Both the position numbers and the translations under genes were made by a program. Of a stretch of DNA of 64,000 nt, positions 19,259 through 28,342 are shown piece by piece (position 1 is the stretch's first letter; every line of letters starts with the position of its first letter). Under the pieces are notes generated by a model. That model had not been told where the DNA came from, did no database searches, and saw nothing but the letters and a program-made list of their open reading frames with translations. This stretch comes from Rikenellaceae bacterium (lineage in GTDB: Bacteria; Bacteroidota; Bacteroidia; Bacteroidales; UBA932). Location of the stretch: contig CAAGMI010000061.1 of the NCBI GenBank assembly GCA_900771005.1, positions 1-64,000 on the forward strand. Direction: 5' to 3'.

Positions 19259-19265
19259 TCAGATG

Positions 19266-19273
19266 CAAAAATA
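19266..19273 (-). promoter_or_regulatory. -7 box of the Nudix gene
   Basis: On the minus strand it reads TATTTTTG, 24 bases before the GTG at 19241. The two diverging transcripts would overlap at their starts. Confidence 0.6.
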
Positions 19274-19281
19274 ATAAAAAT

Positions 19282-19740
19282 ATGTCAGCACAGTATAGCA
19301 GCAAACACGGTATTGTCAGCAAGTCACAGGCGGAACTCTATATGTCGTTCGTGGACCTGAGCAATTTTGCCAGAATGATACCGGCGAATGAGAAGGTTTC
19401 AGTCACGGCTGATTATGATTCCCTGACGGCTACCGTACAGGGTTTTACGATAGGTGTCAAAATGACCGGGAGGGTGCCGTACACGCTTCTTCAGATGCAG
19501 GACAACAATGCTCCGTTCCATTTCGGCGTCTCCCTTCATTTCGATCCCGCCGATATCCAGGGGAAGACGGATTTTTGGATAGAGGCTGACGCGGATCTCA
19601 ATCTTATGATGAAAGCGATGCTGGGCAAGAAGATACAGGAAGGACTCGACAAGATAGTCGATTCATTGGTTGACATATCGGAAGGAAGGATGCCTGCCGA
19701 CCTTCCGAAGGATTTCAATCCGGGTGATTTCAATGTCTGA
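19282..19740 (+). CDS. Conserved hypothetical protein, SRPBCC-like
   Basis: The 152-residue soluble protein has no signal peptide. Its pattern is that of a small helix-grip (SRPBCC/Bet v1-like) lipid- or ligand-binding fold: an N-terminal strand and helix pair (SQAELYMSFVDLSNFARMIP), alternating strands (KVSVTADYDSLTATVQGF, IGVKMTGRVPY, DFWIEADADLN), and a long C-terminal helix (LMMKAMLGKKIQEGLDKIVDSLV). This is judged from pattern only. Proteins of this type occur as conserved hypotheticals in Bacteroidales. It opens an operon with an RNA methyltransferase whose ATG overlaps its stop (ATGTCTGA). No function is proposed. Confidence 0.7.
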   Translation: MSAQYSSKHGIVSKSQAELYMSFVDLSNFARMIPANEKVSVTADYDSLTATVQGFTIGVKMTGRVPYTLLQMQDNNAPFHFGVSLHFDPADIQGKTDFWIEADADLNLMMKAMLGKKIQEGLDKIVDSLVDISEGRMPADLPKDFNPGDFNV

Positions 19741-20896
19741 GGCATCGGTATCAATAAGACTCAACCCTTTCAAAAGGCCTGAAAGCGAGTTGCCGATATT
19801 GAAAGGTGCTGCGCCCGTCCCGTGGAACAGGTACGGATATCTGCTGCCGGAGCGTCCCGTATTCACTTTGCATCCCTTGTTCCATGCAGGGTGTTACTAT
19901 GTGCAGGATTCATCGGCTATGTATGTGGGGCATGTATTCAGGAAAATTCTGGACAGGGAGCAATTTGACGGCATAAGGGTTCTTGACCTATGTGCTGCTC
20001 CTGGAGGCAAGACCACTGATCTGGCGGCGTCGCTGCGAGAGAAATACGGTGACGATTTCCTGCTTGTGAGCAATGAGGTTATGAAGCAGAGGGCCTCTGT
20101 GCTGTGCGACAATGTGGCGAGATGGGGTGATCCCAATGTCATCGTGACCTCCGTGGATCCGGCCCTGTTTGCCGGATGTCCCGGTTTCTTCGATATTGTC
20201 GTGGCTGACGTCCCGTGCAGTGGGGAAGGAATGTTCCGCAAGGACCAGCGTGCGGTGGAAGAGTGGAGCGAGGAGAACGTTGCCCTTTGTGCAGCCAGGC
20301 AGAAAAGAATCCTGGCCGATATGTGGCCGGCTCTGAAACACGGCGGATATTTGGTATATTCCACATGCACTTATGAGAAGGTGGAAAATGATGATAACCT
20401 TCAGTGGGCGGCGCAGGAACTTGGGGGTGAAATCGTAGATCCCTCCAATGAATATGAGTCCTGCGGTGTACGGCTTACGTCTTTCGGGAATCTGCTGAAA
20501 GTCGGAGATGTCCCCGGGGAAGGGCAGTGGGTTGGCGTTGTCCGGAAGAATGGTGCGGACCGGACCGGAGGAAAGTCAGTCCGTGATTTTCTGGACACGG
20601 TAAGGCCCATCAGGAACGGCATCTCCAAGGGAGTCGTGAAAGGCAAGGATTTTGTACCGGATCCGGATTGGGCATTGAGTATTTTCTTTGACAGGAATGA
20701 ATATCCGTGCATTGAAGTTGACAAGCAGACGGCACTTCATTACCTTCACCGTGACACGCTTTCGCTTCCTGCTGCCGAGCCCGGATACAATGTGATAACT
20801 TACCGCGGCATACCGCTGGGATTTGTCAAGAATATCGGTAAGAGGTGCAATAACCTTTATCCGCAGAATAGGCGTATTTTAATGGATATTAGATAA
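19733..20896 (+). CDS. rRNA cytosine-C5 methyltransferase (RsmB/RsmF/NOL1 family)
   Basis: The 387-residue enzyme is an AdoMet-dependent m5C methyltransferase acting on RNA, probably 16S rRNA. The AdoMet site is VLDLCAAPGGKTTDLA. The two catalytic cysteines are in ADVPCSGEGMFRK and YSTCTYEK. A C-terminal PUA-like region contains YRGIPLGFVKNIGKR, as in RsmF. The ATG at 19733 overlaps the upstream stop. With this start the protein begins almost directly at SVSIRLNP and lacks roughly 25-30 N-terminal residues seen in typical family members. The downstream TPR gene begins 2 bases after its stop. Confidence 0.88.
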   Translation: MSEASVSIRLNPFKRPESELPILKGAAPVPWNRYGYLLPERPVFTLHPLFHAGCYYVQDSSAMYVGHVFRKILDREQFDGIRVLDLCAAPGGKTTDLAASLREKYGDDFLLVSNEVMKQRASVLCDNVARWGDPNVIVTSVDPALFAGCPGFFDIVVADVPCSGEGMFRKDQRAVEEWSEENVALCAARQKRILADMWPALKHGGYLVYSTCTYEKVENDDNLQWAAQELGGEIVDPSNEYESCGVRLTSFGNLLKVGDVPGEGQWVGVVRKNGADRTGGKSVRDFLDTVRPIRNGISKGVVKGKDFVPDPDWALSIFFDRNEYPCIEVDKQTALHYLHRDTLSLPAAEPGYNVITYRGIPLGFVKNIGKRCNNLYPQNRRILMDIR

Positions 20897-20898
20897 TT

Positions 20899-21813
20899 AT
20901 GAAAAGGATACTGATTGGTTCCCTGTTTCTTCTGTTTGCGGTTTCAATGTCTGCCCAGACACCTGACTTCAAGGCACAATGGGAAAGGCAGACACGCAAT
21001 GTCGGTTTTGATGGCGTGGGGGTTGAGACCATAATAGACAAGTGGGAAGCCGCTGAACCCGGCAATAAGGATATGCTGCTTGCGAGATACCGCTATTTCA
21101 TTGCGAGGGCGAAGTACACCGAAGTCGTGCCCAAGTACCAGACGAGATTTCTGGGAGCGGCTCCGACTGTGGTCCTGAAGGACGAGAACGGCAATGATGT
21201 CGGCTTCTTTGAAGAGACATTCTACGATGATGAACCTTTCGGACAGGCGCAGAAGATACTCGACAAACTTATTTCCAACAATCCGCTCGAGATTTCCTAC
21301 AGATATGAAAAGATCAGTGCTCTTATCTCATACGAGAAGGAGTACCCGGAAATGGCCGCCGTGGAGTTGAATAAATTGATTGACTACAACGCTTCGCAGC
21401 ATCCGTGCTGGCTTTATCAGGGTGAACTTATGTCATCCGAGGATTTTCTGGATGGCATACAGGAATACTGTTATTCTTTTTTTGCAATCAAAAGCGAAAC
21501 GTCTCTCGAGGTTTTCAAGTCCGTTTCCGAGAAGATGAGCAAACTTTATCCGCAGTATCCTGTCTTTCTGAGCAACCAGGGATCTTATTGGCTGTTGAAA
21601 GGCAACAGCGGCAAAGCTCTGAAGTGCTACAATCAGGTTTTGAAGATTGATCCGAAGGATTATTCCGCTATCAAGAACTGCATCCTGATAGCGCGAAGGA
21701 ATAATGATACCAAACTGGAATTGAAGTATCTCCCTATGCTTGTGGAGGTCGCCGAATCAGATGCCGAGCGGCTTTCAGCCCAGGGCAGGCTGCAGGCATT
21801 GTCGGTCAAGTGA
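20899..21813 (+). CDS. Periplasmic tetratricopeptide-repeat protein
   Basis: The 304-residue protein has a clear signal peptide (MKRILIGSLFLLFAVSMSAQ). The mature part is helical. A TPR-like pair is visible near the C-terminus (YWLLKGNSGKALKCYNQVLKIDPKDYSAIKNCILIA). Bacteroidales genomes commonly carry such secreted helical-repeat proteins of unknown partner. It is two bases downstream of the methyltransferase gene and followed almost at once by a LolC/E-type permease gene, so an envelope role is possible. A scaffold function is inferred from TPRs only. Confidence 0.8.
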   Translation: MKRILIGSLFLLFAVSMSAQTPDFKAQWERQTRNVGFDGVGVETIIDKWEAAEPGNKDMLLARYRYFIARAKYTEVVPKYQTRFLGAAPTVVLKDENGNDVGFFEETFYDDEPFGQAQKILDKLISNNPLEISYRYEKISALISYEKEYPEMAAVELNKLIDYNASQHPCWLYQGELMSSEDFLDGIQEYCYSFFAIKSETSLEVFKSVSEKMSKLYPQYPVFLSNQGSYWLLKGNSGKALKCYNQVLKIDPKDYSAIKNCILIARRNNDTKLELKYLPMLVEVAESDAERLSAQGRLQALSVK

Positions 21814-21823
21814 TTTGTCGGAG

Positions 21824-22963
21824 GTGAACGCCAGCGGATTCATAGCACGCAATATGCATTACAAGGGAAAGACGGCTGTCTGGGCGATAGCCGTTTCCTT
21901 CCTCGTTATCATCGTGTCCGTGTCGATTGCAGGAGGATTCCGCAGGGAAATCCGCAACGGTGTGTCAGAGATAGCCGGTGACGTGCAGATAACTGATACC
22001 TATCAGAATTATTACAGTGATTCCGCTCCCGTAAGATTTACAAGTGATTTTATAGCAAAGGTTGAATCCATCGACGGGGTCAGAAGTGTTGTGCCTTCAG
22101 TGTACCGTGCCGGAATAGTCAGGACGGAGGAAGGTATCACAGGCGTGTTGTTCAAAGGAGTGGCTATGCAGGACAGTACTTCGCTCGGCGTGCATATCCC
22201 TTCGGCTTTGGCAAGGAAGCTGCTGCTTTCCGTCGGGGATGACATGACATCCTACTTCGTTGGAGAAAGAGTCAGGATCAGGAAGTTCAAGGTTACGGAT
22301 ATATACGAAAGTCTCATTGACAATGATGAGAACCTCATAGTGTATGCCGGCATAGACGATCTCCGCAGACTGAACCTTTGGGAGGAAGAAGAGGCTTCTG
22401 CCCTGGAGGTCTCATTGGATGAGTCATACAGGAGCAGATATTGGATGAACGAAAAGGCAGTCGAGATAGGTGCGGTCTCCTATCCGCTGATCGCGACTTC
22501 GGCCGTGAACCGCTACGGGCACATGTTTGATTGGCTGGACCTTATAGATTTCAACGTCCTCGCGATACTGGCGCTTATGATTCTGGTTGCGGCGTTCAAT
22601 ATGATTTCCGGCCTTCTGATCATGCTTTTCCGGAATATCTCCACAATAGGGACGCTGAAGGCTATGGGGATGGATGACGTCTCCATATCAAAGGTGTTCC
22701 TCAGGATTTCATCGGGAGTGGTGCTGAAAGGTATGCTGATAGGGAATGTGATTTCGCTTGTCCTCTGTGCCGTCCAGTCTGTGACACATATCATAAGGCT
22801 GAATCCGGCAAACTATTTCGTGTCTTTCGTTCCGGTTCAGGTGAATCCGTTACAGATTATTCTTGCCGATGTGATAGCCTACGGAGTGATAATGCTCCTG
22901 CTTCTGATACCTTCCCTGTTCATATCCAAGGTGGATCCTGCTCAGACCGTAAGGGTGAAATAG
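21824..22963 (+). CDS. LolC/LolE-type lipoprotein-release permease (FtsX/MacB fold)
   Basis: The 379-residue protein has the FtsX-type layout. One N-terminal helix (VWAIAVSFLVIIVSVSIAGGF) is followed by a ~220-residue periplasmic domain. Three C-terminal helices follow (VLAILALMILVAAFNMISGLLIMLF, GVVLKGMLIGNVISLVLCAV, IILADVIAYGVIMLLLLIPSLF). The ends VNASGFIARNMHYKG and DPAQTVRVK are typical of LolC/E-like proteins. In Lol transport, such subunits pass lipoproteins to the LolA carrier, powered by LolD; no LolD gene is in the window. The GTG at 21824 is chosen because it aligns with the usual N-terminus; a TTG at 21815 is the alternative. The stop abuts the convergent mltF stop with no gap. 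Confidence 0.82.
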   Translation: MNASGFIARNMHYKGKTAVWAIAVSFLVIIVSVSIAGGFRREIRNGVSEIAGDVQITDTYQNYYSDSAPVRFTSDFIAKVESIDGVRSVVPSVYRAGIVRTEEGITGVLFKGVAMQDSTSLGVHIPSALARKLLLSVGDDMTSYFVGERVRIRKFKVTDIYESLIDNDENLIVYAGIDDLRRLNLWEEEEASALEVSLDESYRSRYWMNEKAVEIGAVSYPLIATSAVNRYGHMFDWLDLIDFNVLAILALMILVAAFNMISGLLIMLFRNISTIGTLKAMGMDDVSISKVFLRISSGVVLKGMLIGNVISLVLCAVQSVTHIIRLNPANYFVSFVPVQVNPLQIILADVIAYGVIMLLLLIPSLFISKVDPAQTVRVK

Positions 22964-23971
22964 TTATGGACAGATGCGGCGGAATTCGTCGTAGAGGCTC
23001 ATAATCGTGTTGACATAATCTATGGTCTCCACACCTTTGAACATACCCTCTTCCCTCATATCGGGTATTATTTCGACTATGTTTTCCCATCGCGAGGTGT
23101 CCACTCCTTTGTGGTTCGCATAGTTGAGGCAATCCCTTATCCTTCCTGTTCCGGCATTGTACGCGGCGAGGGTGAATTTGTAATTCTCCACCTCGTCGGC
23201 CGTATCCCGGTAACAATTTGACAGCCTTTTAAGATATCCCGCTCCTGCTGCAATGCTCTTCTGCGGATCTATCATGTCCTCTGCAGTGATATATTCGGCT
23301 GTATATGGCATCAACTGCATAAGCCCCAATGCTCCACGATGTGATCTGGCATCTATCCGGAAATGGGATTCCTGGTATATCACTGCAGCCAGGAGTCTCC
23401 AGTCCCACCCGATTGAGTCTGCGGCATGTTTGATGATATCGTCGTAGGGGCAGATATATGAGGCTCCGCTCCTTCTGCGGTATGGGTTGTAAGTATGGAG
23501 GAAGCGTTTCCTGACGGAGTCATTGTCTTCATTGTCCATCCAGTCATCGAGCCACCTGTTTATGGTACGCATATCGGATTTGTAGCGCCTGTCAACCACC
23601 CAGCAACATATGCTGTCTATTGCATCTGAGACCAGAACCCCGTCATTCTTTGTAAGACTGTCGCAGAGCGGTGATACAAGTATGTCTATAGCACCCGTTT
23701 CCAGTGAATCCAGCAGCCCCGGAGCATCCGAGAGAAGGATTTCCAATTCCTTTTCGTTGTCTTTGGCGAATTCTCTCAGGAGATGGTAATTATATCCTGC
23801 TATCAGCCCTTTGGATTCGGGATACATCCCTGTTTCGATGACGCAGGTCAGACTGTCTCCAAGACTGAATTCAGGCTCTCGGGACTCTTTGATACCGAGA
23901 GGTACCACAACAGCCGCCGCCATTATTAGAACAGCTGCGGTTATGATGATTGTTGCGGATTTTTTAATCAA
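22964..23971 (-). CDS. Membrane-bound lytic murein transglycosylase, MltF type
   Basis: The 335-residue protein has an N-terminal signal anchor (ATIIITAAVLIMAAAVVVPLG), a binding-protein-like regulatory domain (about residues 38-165), and a C-terminal SLT transglycosylase domain. The catalytic Glu is residue 201 in YQESHFRIDARS, followed by GALGLMQLMPYT and AYNAGTGRI. It cleaves the MurNAc-GlcNAc bond of peptidoglycan to give 1,6-anhydroMurNAc products. No lipobox is evident, so it is probably held by the N-terminal helix. It is co-transcribed with the porin gene 6 bases upstream and lies opposite amgK/murU, which could recycle its products. Confidence 0.9.
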   Translation of the reverse strand: MIKKSATIIITAAVLIMAAAVVVPLGIKESREPEFSLGDSLTCVIETGMYPESKGLIAGYNYHLLREFAKDNEKELEILLSDAPGLLDSLETGAIDILVSPLCDSLTKNDGVLVSDAIDSICCWVVDRRYKSDMRTINRWLDDWMDNEDNDSVRKRFLHTYNPYRRRSGASYICPYDDIIKHAADSIGWDWRLLAAVIYQESHFRIDARSHRGALGLMQLMPYTAEYITAEDMIDPQKSIAAGAGYLKRLSNCYRDTADEVENYKFTLAAYNAGTGRIRDCLNYANHKGVDTSRWENIVEIIPDMREEGMFKGVETIDYVNTIMSLYDEFRRICP

Positions 23972-23977
23972 GGGCTG

Positions 23978-26569
23978 CTAGTGTTCGTGTTCGTGCTTGT
24001 CTTTGCCCGGAAGGATATAGAATGGCCAGAAGATGCCGAACTTGAAAACTCTTTGCGTGACTATGAAATTGTGGGCGCTGAAGTAGTCAGCCTTTTCCAT
24101 AGGCCATCCCTGACCGGCGTTTTCGTATTTGATGAAAATGCAGGCTCTCTTCCATTGCATGTTGATGAAGGCGTCAAAGTAAGGGCCGTTCTCGTATTTC
24201 GTAACGTTCTGGTTGTGGAATACACCCAGAGCGGGGTTCCAGGCCGGTGCATACCAGGCTGTGTTGTAGAACCCGTTCACTCCGATCTGCATCATCATTA
24301 TGTCCTTCTTGACAGGGAACTGTATGAAATACCTCAGGTTGAGTGAAACTGCAGGCAGCGGTATCACTGACTGGTTTGAAGAATGCTGGAAAAGAACCTT
24401 GTTGTCGAGATGCAGGAAATTGCCTATCACGAATTCCTTTCTAAGGTATGCGGAGAATATGTTGATGACCGGACTGTGCTGCTGCGCATATCCGTTTTCA
24501 TCATAATAAACGTTGTTCCCGACAAGTGAATATCCAACTGAGGCGTTCAACTTCCAGTAAGGGATATCCAGTTTCGCTTCCACCTTTGTGGTAGAGATTT
24601 TCCCGAAATCATTTTCCCACTGGTAGTGTGAAGTGAACATCTTTTTCTGGAAATGAGTAGGCTCCTGAAGGTTGGTCTCAAAATGTGCCGACAGATTGAG
24701 AGGACTTCCTTTTGCCTTTCTGAACGGATATACGGACAACAGCGCATTTCCTCCGATATAGAAGTCACCGGCATTGTCCCCGGCGAAGGTGACTTTCCCC
24801 TTTGCGTCCCATAAGACGTGCTTGCCCAACTGACCTTCAACTCCGGCGTATGCGAAGACGTTGTTCTCGGTATAATGTGAATCGTAGTTGACTCTGGAAC
24901 TGTCCGAGTACCTTCTCATAAGGTCTCCGAGGCCGGCTTCAACCTTGGAAACCACCGCATCACTTGACCAAGGCTGTATGCGGAAGTATATCTTGTTTTC
25001 GAGTTTTGCCACTCCCAGTGAATCGTCGCTCTCGGTGACTCCGTCATCGTGGTAGAACTCGCGAGCGAAATCAGAAGTGATCTTGTCCGTGTACAGGCGC
25101 CTGTAGGTGCTGTACTCCGAACTGTGGCCTATGTATGCCGTGGTGATATCCCTGTACAGGGAGTCCGGATTGAATTTGTATGACGTATCCTTCCTGGCTT
25201 TTGCCTTCTCGATGAAGTTGAAAGGAATGCGCAGCTGCTGGTCGAGATAGAATGTATTCTTGTAGATCGTTGATGATGCGTCTGTCAGGTGTACAGGTAT
25301 CTCCCTGGATTCTATGATGGTATCCCTGATATATCCGTTATCGACCATTCCTCCGTTCTCTCCGCGTACAACCTTGTTGTAAATGTATCCGGCGTGCATC
25401 GTGTATTTCTTGCCCAGGTAATTGAGTTCGGGAGCGAAAGTCTTGTTTGAAGAATTTTCGTTTTCGAGTATGCCTCCGGTCCCGAATCTGTCATAGAGTA
25501 TCGAGAAATTGAATTCGGGAGTAATGTTCTGGGTTGTGAACAGGTGGATGTTGTCGGATTCCTTCTTGGTGTTCGCCAGCAGTGTTCCCCAATATGCGGC
25601 CTCCGTGTAAGGAGTCTTGGTATTGTAATGCCATATCGTCCGCGGGGACACCGTCCAGGATTCGTTGGCATCATAGAAATCTATGCCTTCGTCACTCTTT
25701 CTGTTGAAGAAGTTATAGTACAATACAGGTGAACCTGCAGTTCCCAGCCAGGTGGAATTGACATCCTTGCGCTGGAACGGGAAATCATAGAAATAGTAGT
25801 TGTAGGACGTATCCGGAATCTGAACGTCCATCTTATGGAAATCGGTGTCCAGATTCCATCTGATGATGCGCTGGTACTGAAGTGAATCTTTCAGTGCGAA
25901 CGTTTCGAGGATTCTCGGAGTGTTCTCGATTATGCTGTCCCGGACAGCCTTGGCCAGCTCCTTGACGCCCCTCAGCGAGTCGGCTATTGCGAGATTCCTG
26001 ATATCTTCCTGCTCCTTGTCATATGCTGCCCTGGCCTTGGGGTCAAGCGAATTGTACCAGGCTATGAAGGCTGCCTGCACGGCTGCAAGCGAGTCTGCGC
26101 TGTAGAGGGAATCAATCATTATCGCATCCAGGGAATCAAGCGAAGCAAGCTCGAACTGCTCGTGTGCGAACAGGGTATCGTGAGACTGCATCAGGGAGTC
26201 TCTGATGAAAATGTGCGATGCCGAATCCACAAGTGCCACATAATATTTGTACCTGAAAGGGTCGATGTCTCTGAGAGAATCAGGCGCGACGATGGTGTCC
26301 CTTGCGGTGAGAACCCGTACGGTATCCTCCACATGCAGTGAATCGGAGAATACGTTGGTGTCATTTAACGCAGTGATAAGGCTGTCCGCGATCTTGACTT
26401 CTTCGAATGCGCCCCGTCTGTGCAGCTTGTATCCGTCTTCCCGGTAGACGACGGTGTCTCTGACGTCACCGCGTGCCGGGAGGGAAGATGATCCGGCCAT
26501 ACTGACGGACCCTGCAATGACCATGGCGGTCACGGCGAGGGGAAGCCATATTCTGGATAGCGCTTTCAT
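23978..26569 (-). CDS. Putative outer-membrane porin (Porin_10 type)
   Basis: The 863-residue protein begins with a signal peptide (LPLAVTAMVIAGSVSMAG). A ~200-residue N-terminal region is rich in Asp/Ser/Leu helices. The C-terminal ~600 residues form a beta-barrel, with alternating aromatic strands and hallmark FPFQRKDVNSTWLGTAGSP, followed by YYNFFNRKSDEG. This matches the Bacteroidota 'putative porin' family. The very C-terminus is unusual, ending KDKHEHEH after the last strand instead of an aromatic residue. It is divergent from amgK and heads an operon with mltF. Substrate unknown. Confidence 0.82.
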   Translation of the reverse strand: MKALSRIWLPLAVTAMVIAGSVSMAGSSSLPARGDVRDTVVYREDGYKLHRRGAFEEVKIADSLITALNDTNVFSDSLHVEDTVRVLTARDTIVAPDSLRDIDPFRYKYYVALVDSASHIFIRDSLMQSHDTLFAHEQFELASLDSLDAIMIDSLYSADSLAAVQAAFIAWYNSLDPKARAAYDKEQEDIRNLAIADSLRGVKELAKAVRDSIIENTPRILETFALKDSLQYQRIIRWNLDTDFHKMDVQIPDTSYNYYFYDFPFQRKDVNSTWLGTAGSPVLYYNFFNRKSDEGIDFYDANESWTVSPRTIWHYNTKTPYTEAAYWGTLLANTKKESDNIHLFTTQNITPEFNFSILYDRFGTGGILENENSSNKTFAPELNYLGKKYTMHAGYIYNKVVRGENGGMVDNGYIRDTIIESREIPVHLTDASSTIYKNTFYLDQQLRIPFNFIEKAKARKDTSYKFNPDSLYRDITTAYIGHSSEYSTYRRLYTDKITSDFAREFYHDDGVTESDDSLGVAKLENKIYFRIQPWSSDAVVSKVEAGLGDLMRRYSDSSRVNYDSHYTENNVFAYAGVEGQLGKHVLWDAKGKVTFAGDNAGDFYIGGNALLSVYPFRKAKGSPLNLSAHFETNLQEPTHFQKKMFTSHYQWENDFGKISTTKVEAKLDIPYWKLNASVGYSLVGNNVYYDENGYAQQHSPVINIFSAYLRKEFVIGNFLHLDNKVLFQHSSNQSVIPLPAVSLNLRYFIQFPVKKDIMMMQIGVNGFYNTAWYAPAWNPALGVFHNQNVTKYENGPYFDAFINMQWKRACIFIKYENAGQGWPMEKADYFSAHNFIVTQRVFKFGIFWPFYILPGKDKHEHEH

Positions 26570-26581
26570 ACGTACAAATCA

Positions 26582-26589
26582 CAAAATTA
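26582..26589 (-). promoter_or_regulatory. -7 box of the porin-mltF operon
   Basis: On the minus strand it reads TAATTTTG, 12 bases before the ATG at 26569. It is one of a divergent pair with the amgK box, 13 bases apart. Confidence 0.6.
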
Positions 26590-26602
26590 AGCATTTTTTA
26601 CT

Positions 26603-26610
26603 TAAATTTG
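26603..26610 (+). promoter_or_regulatory. -7 box of the amgK-murU operon
   Basis: TAAATTTG lies 8 bases before the ATG at 26619, too close for a normal leader with ribosome binding site. Confidence 0.65.
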
Positions 26611-26618
26611 TCATAAGT

Positions 26619-27620
26619 ATGGATGCACTCAATGATTTGTATTGCACTGTCTTCGGATCGATGCCGGAGAGGGTGGAACTGCTTCCGCTTTCCGGGAGCG
26701 CCAGGAAATATTACAGGATGACGGGATGCGGAACGTCCGTCATAGCCGTTGCCGGGACCAACGCTGCGGAGAACAAGGCTTTCATAAGCTTGTCCGCTCA
26801 GATGGCGTCGAAGGGGCTGAACGTGCCGAAGGTGATTGCTGTGAGCGGAGACGGAATGGCATATATCCAGGATGATCTGGGGGATTGCCAGCTGTTTGAA
26901 ATGCTCAAGCCTTCCATCGCCAAAGGCAGTTTCAGTGATTCGGAGATGGACCTTCTGCGCAGGACGATAGCTGCATTGCCGGCAATACAGTACAGGACTG
27001 CCGAACAGTTCGACTGGAGCGTATGCTTCCCGGACAGGGAGTTCAACCGGAGAATGGTGAATTTCGACCTGAACTATTTCAAATATGATTTTTTGAAATT
27101 CACAGGGATGGAATTCAGCGAGATCAAGCTTCAGGATGATTTCGACACGCTCATTGAGGATTCTCTGGACGGTATCACAGAGACTTTTATGTACAGGGAT
27201 TTCCAGGCCAGAAATGTGATGGTGAAGGAAGGGGAACCTTATTTCATCGATTTCCAGGGAGGAAGGAGAGGCCCGGTGCAGTATGATCTGGCATCGTTCC
27301 TTTGGAATGCCGGGACACATTTCTCCGAAGAGGTCAGGGCTGAGCTCGAGGATACATACATCAGTGCTCTCGGAGAGTTCCGGACAGTGGACAGGACAGA
27401 GTTCTATGAGAAATATCGTCTGATAACCCTGGTCAGGATTCTGCAGGAATTCGGGGCATATGGTTTCCGTGGTATTTTTGAAAGGAAACAGATCTTTCTG
27501 GATTGTCTCAAACCTGCGCAGAAGTGCCTGCATGAACTGGTGTCCCAGCCTTTTGAACGTTACCCTTATTTGACGGAAGTGCTTCGCGCCGTGGCGGATG
27601 ATTGGAAACCCGAAGTATGA
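26619..27620 (+). CDS. amgK: APH-fold sugar kinase, probably AmgK-type MurNAc/GlcNAc kinase
   Basis: This 333-residue kinase has the aminoglycoside-phosphotransferase fold. The catalytic loop FMYRDFQARNVMV and metal site YFIDFQGGRRGPVQYDLASFLW match AmgK-type anomeric kinases, which form MurNAc-1-phosphate. The N-terminal LPLSGSARKYYRM region is the nucleotide-binding beta sheet. The gene is followed by a nucleotidyltransferase of MurU type with an ATGA overlap. That pair is the MurNAc salvage route known in Pseudomonas and Tannerella, which bypasses de novo UDP-MurNAc synthesis. The assignment rests on motif plus neighbour; another sugar substrate is possible. Confidence 0.8.
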   Translation: MDALNDLYCTVFGSMPERVELLPLSGSARKYYRMTGCGTSVIAVAGTNAAENKAFISLSAQMASKGLNVPKVIAVSGDGMAYIQDDLGDCQLFEMLKPSIAKGSFSDSEMDLLRRTIAALPAIQYRTAEQFDWSVCFPDREFNRRMVNFDLNYFKYDFLKFTGMEFSEIKLQDDFDTLIEDSLDGITETFMYRDFQARNVMVKEGEPYFIDFQGGRRGPVQYDLASFLWNAGTHFSEEVRAELEDTYISALGEFRTVDRTEFYEKYRLITLVRILQEFGAYGFRGIFERKQIFLDCLKPAQKCLHELVSQPFERYPYLTEVLRAVADDWKPEV

Positions 27621-28342
27621 AAGCGATGATTTTTGCCGCCGGTCTCGGCACAAGGTTGCGCCCGATTACCGATACTGTTCCCAAGGCCTTGGTCCCGGTG
27701 GGCGGTGTGCCTATGCTGGAGCGTGTCATAACCAAAGTCAGGGATGCCGGCATCAGCGGGATTGTCGTGAACGCCCACCATTTTTCTGAAAAAATAGAGG
27801 ATTTTCTCTGGAATAATGATTTCGGTGTCAAGGTGGATGTTTCCGTGGAACAGCCGGAACCTCTGGAAACCGGCGGTGGTATCAAGCGTGCGGAGAAATT
27901 CCTGAAAGGGGACAGATTCCTTGTGCACAATGCTGACATTCTCAGCGATGCTGATTTGAAACGGTTGATAGAAAATGCCCGCGAGGATGCCCTCGCAACC
28001 CTTCTTGTCAGCAAGCGGGAGACAACGCGATATCTTTTGTTCGATGATGGAATGAGGCTTGTGGGATGGACTAACGTCCAGACCGGTGAGGTGAAATCCC
28101 CGTATCCGGATTTCAAGCCGGAGAAGTACCACAGATACTCTTTTTCCGGCATCCACGTCATTTCCGACGAGGTGTTCGCCATCATGTCGGACTGGCCCGA
28201 CAAGTTCTCAATCGTGGATTTTTACCTTGAAAATGCTTCCAAATACGGGATTTTCGGAGTCGTGCAGGACAATCTGCACCTGATAGATGTGGGCAGTCCG
28301 GAGAGACTTGCGGAGGCGGAAAGACTTTATTCCACGATATAG
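27617..28342 (+). CDS. murU: Sugar-1-phosphate nucleotidyltransferase, probably MurU type
   Basis: The 241-residue protein has the nucleotidyltransferase fold with N-terminal signature MIFAAGLGTRLRPITD followed by PKALVPVGGVPML. The metal and sugar site is seen in LVHNADILSDADL. The size fits MurU, which makes UDP-MurNAc from MurNAc-1-phosphate and UTP, rather than longer two-domain pyrophosphorylases. The ATG overlaps the stop of the upstream kinase. The 3' end overlaps the convergent divIC gene by 16 bases. MurNAc specificity is inferred from the kinase neighbour. Confidence 0.8.
   Translation: MKAMIFAAGLGTRLRPITDTVPKALVPVGGVPMLERVITKVRDAGISGIVVNAHHFSEKIEDFLWNNDFGVKVDVSVEQPEPLETGGGIKRAEKFLKGDRFLVHNADILSDADLKRLIENAREDALATLLVSKRETTRYLLFDDGMRLVGWTNVQTGEVKSPYPDFKPEKYHRYSFSGIHVISDEVFAIMSDWPDKFSIVDFYLENASKYGIFGVVQDNLHLIDVGSPERLAEAERLYSTI

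Noticed and set aside
19700..19740. LPKDF at the end of the SRPBCC-like protein as the true start of the methyltransferase
   Set aside because: It is in a different frame and part of a plausible C-terminus; without comparison no frameshift can be claimed.
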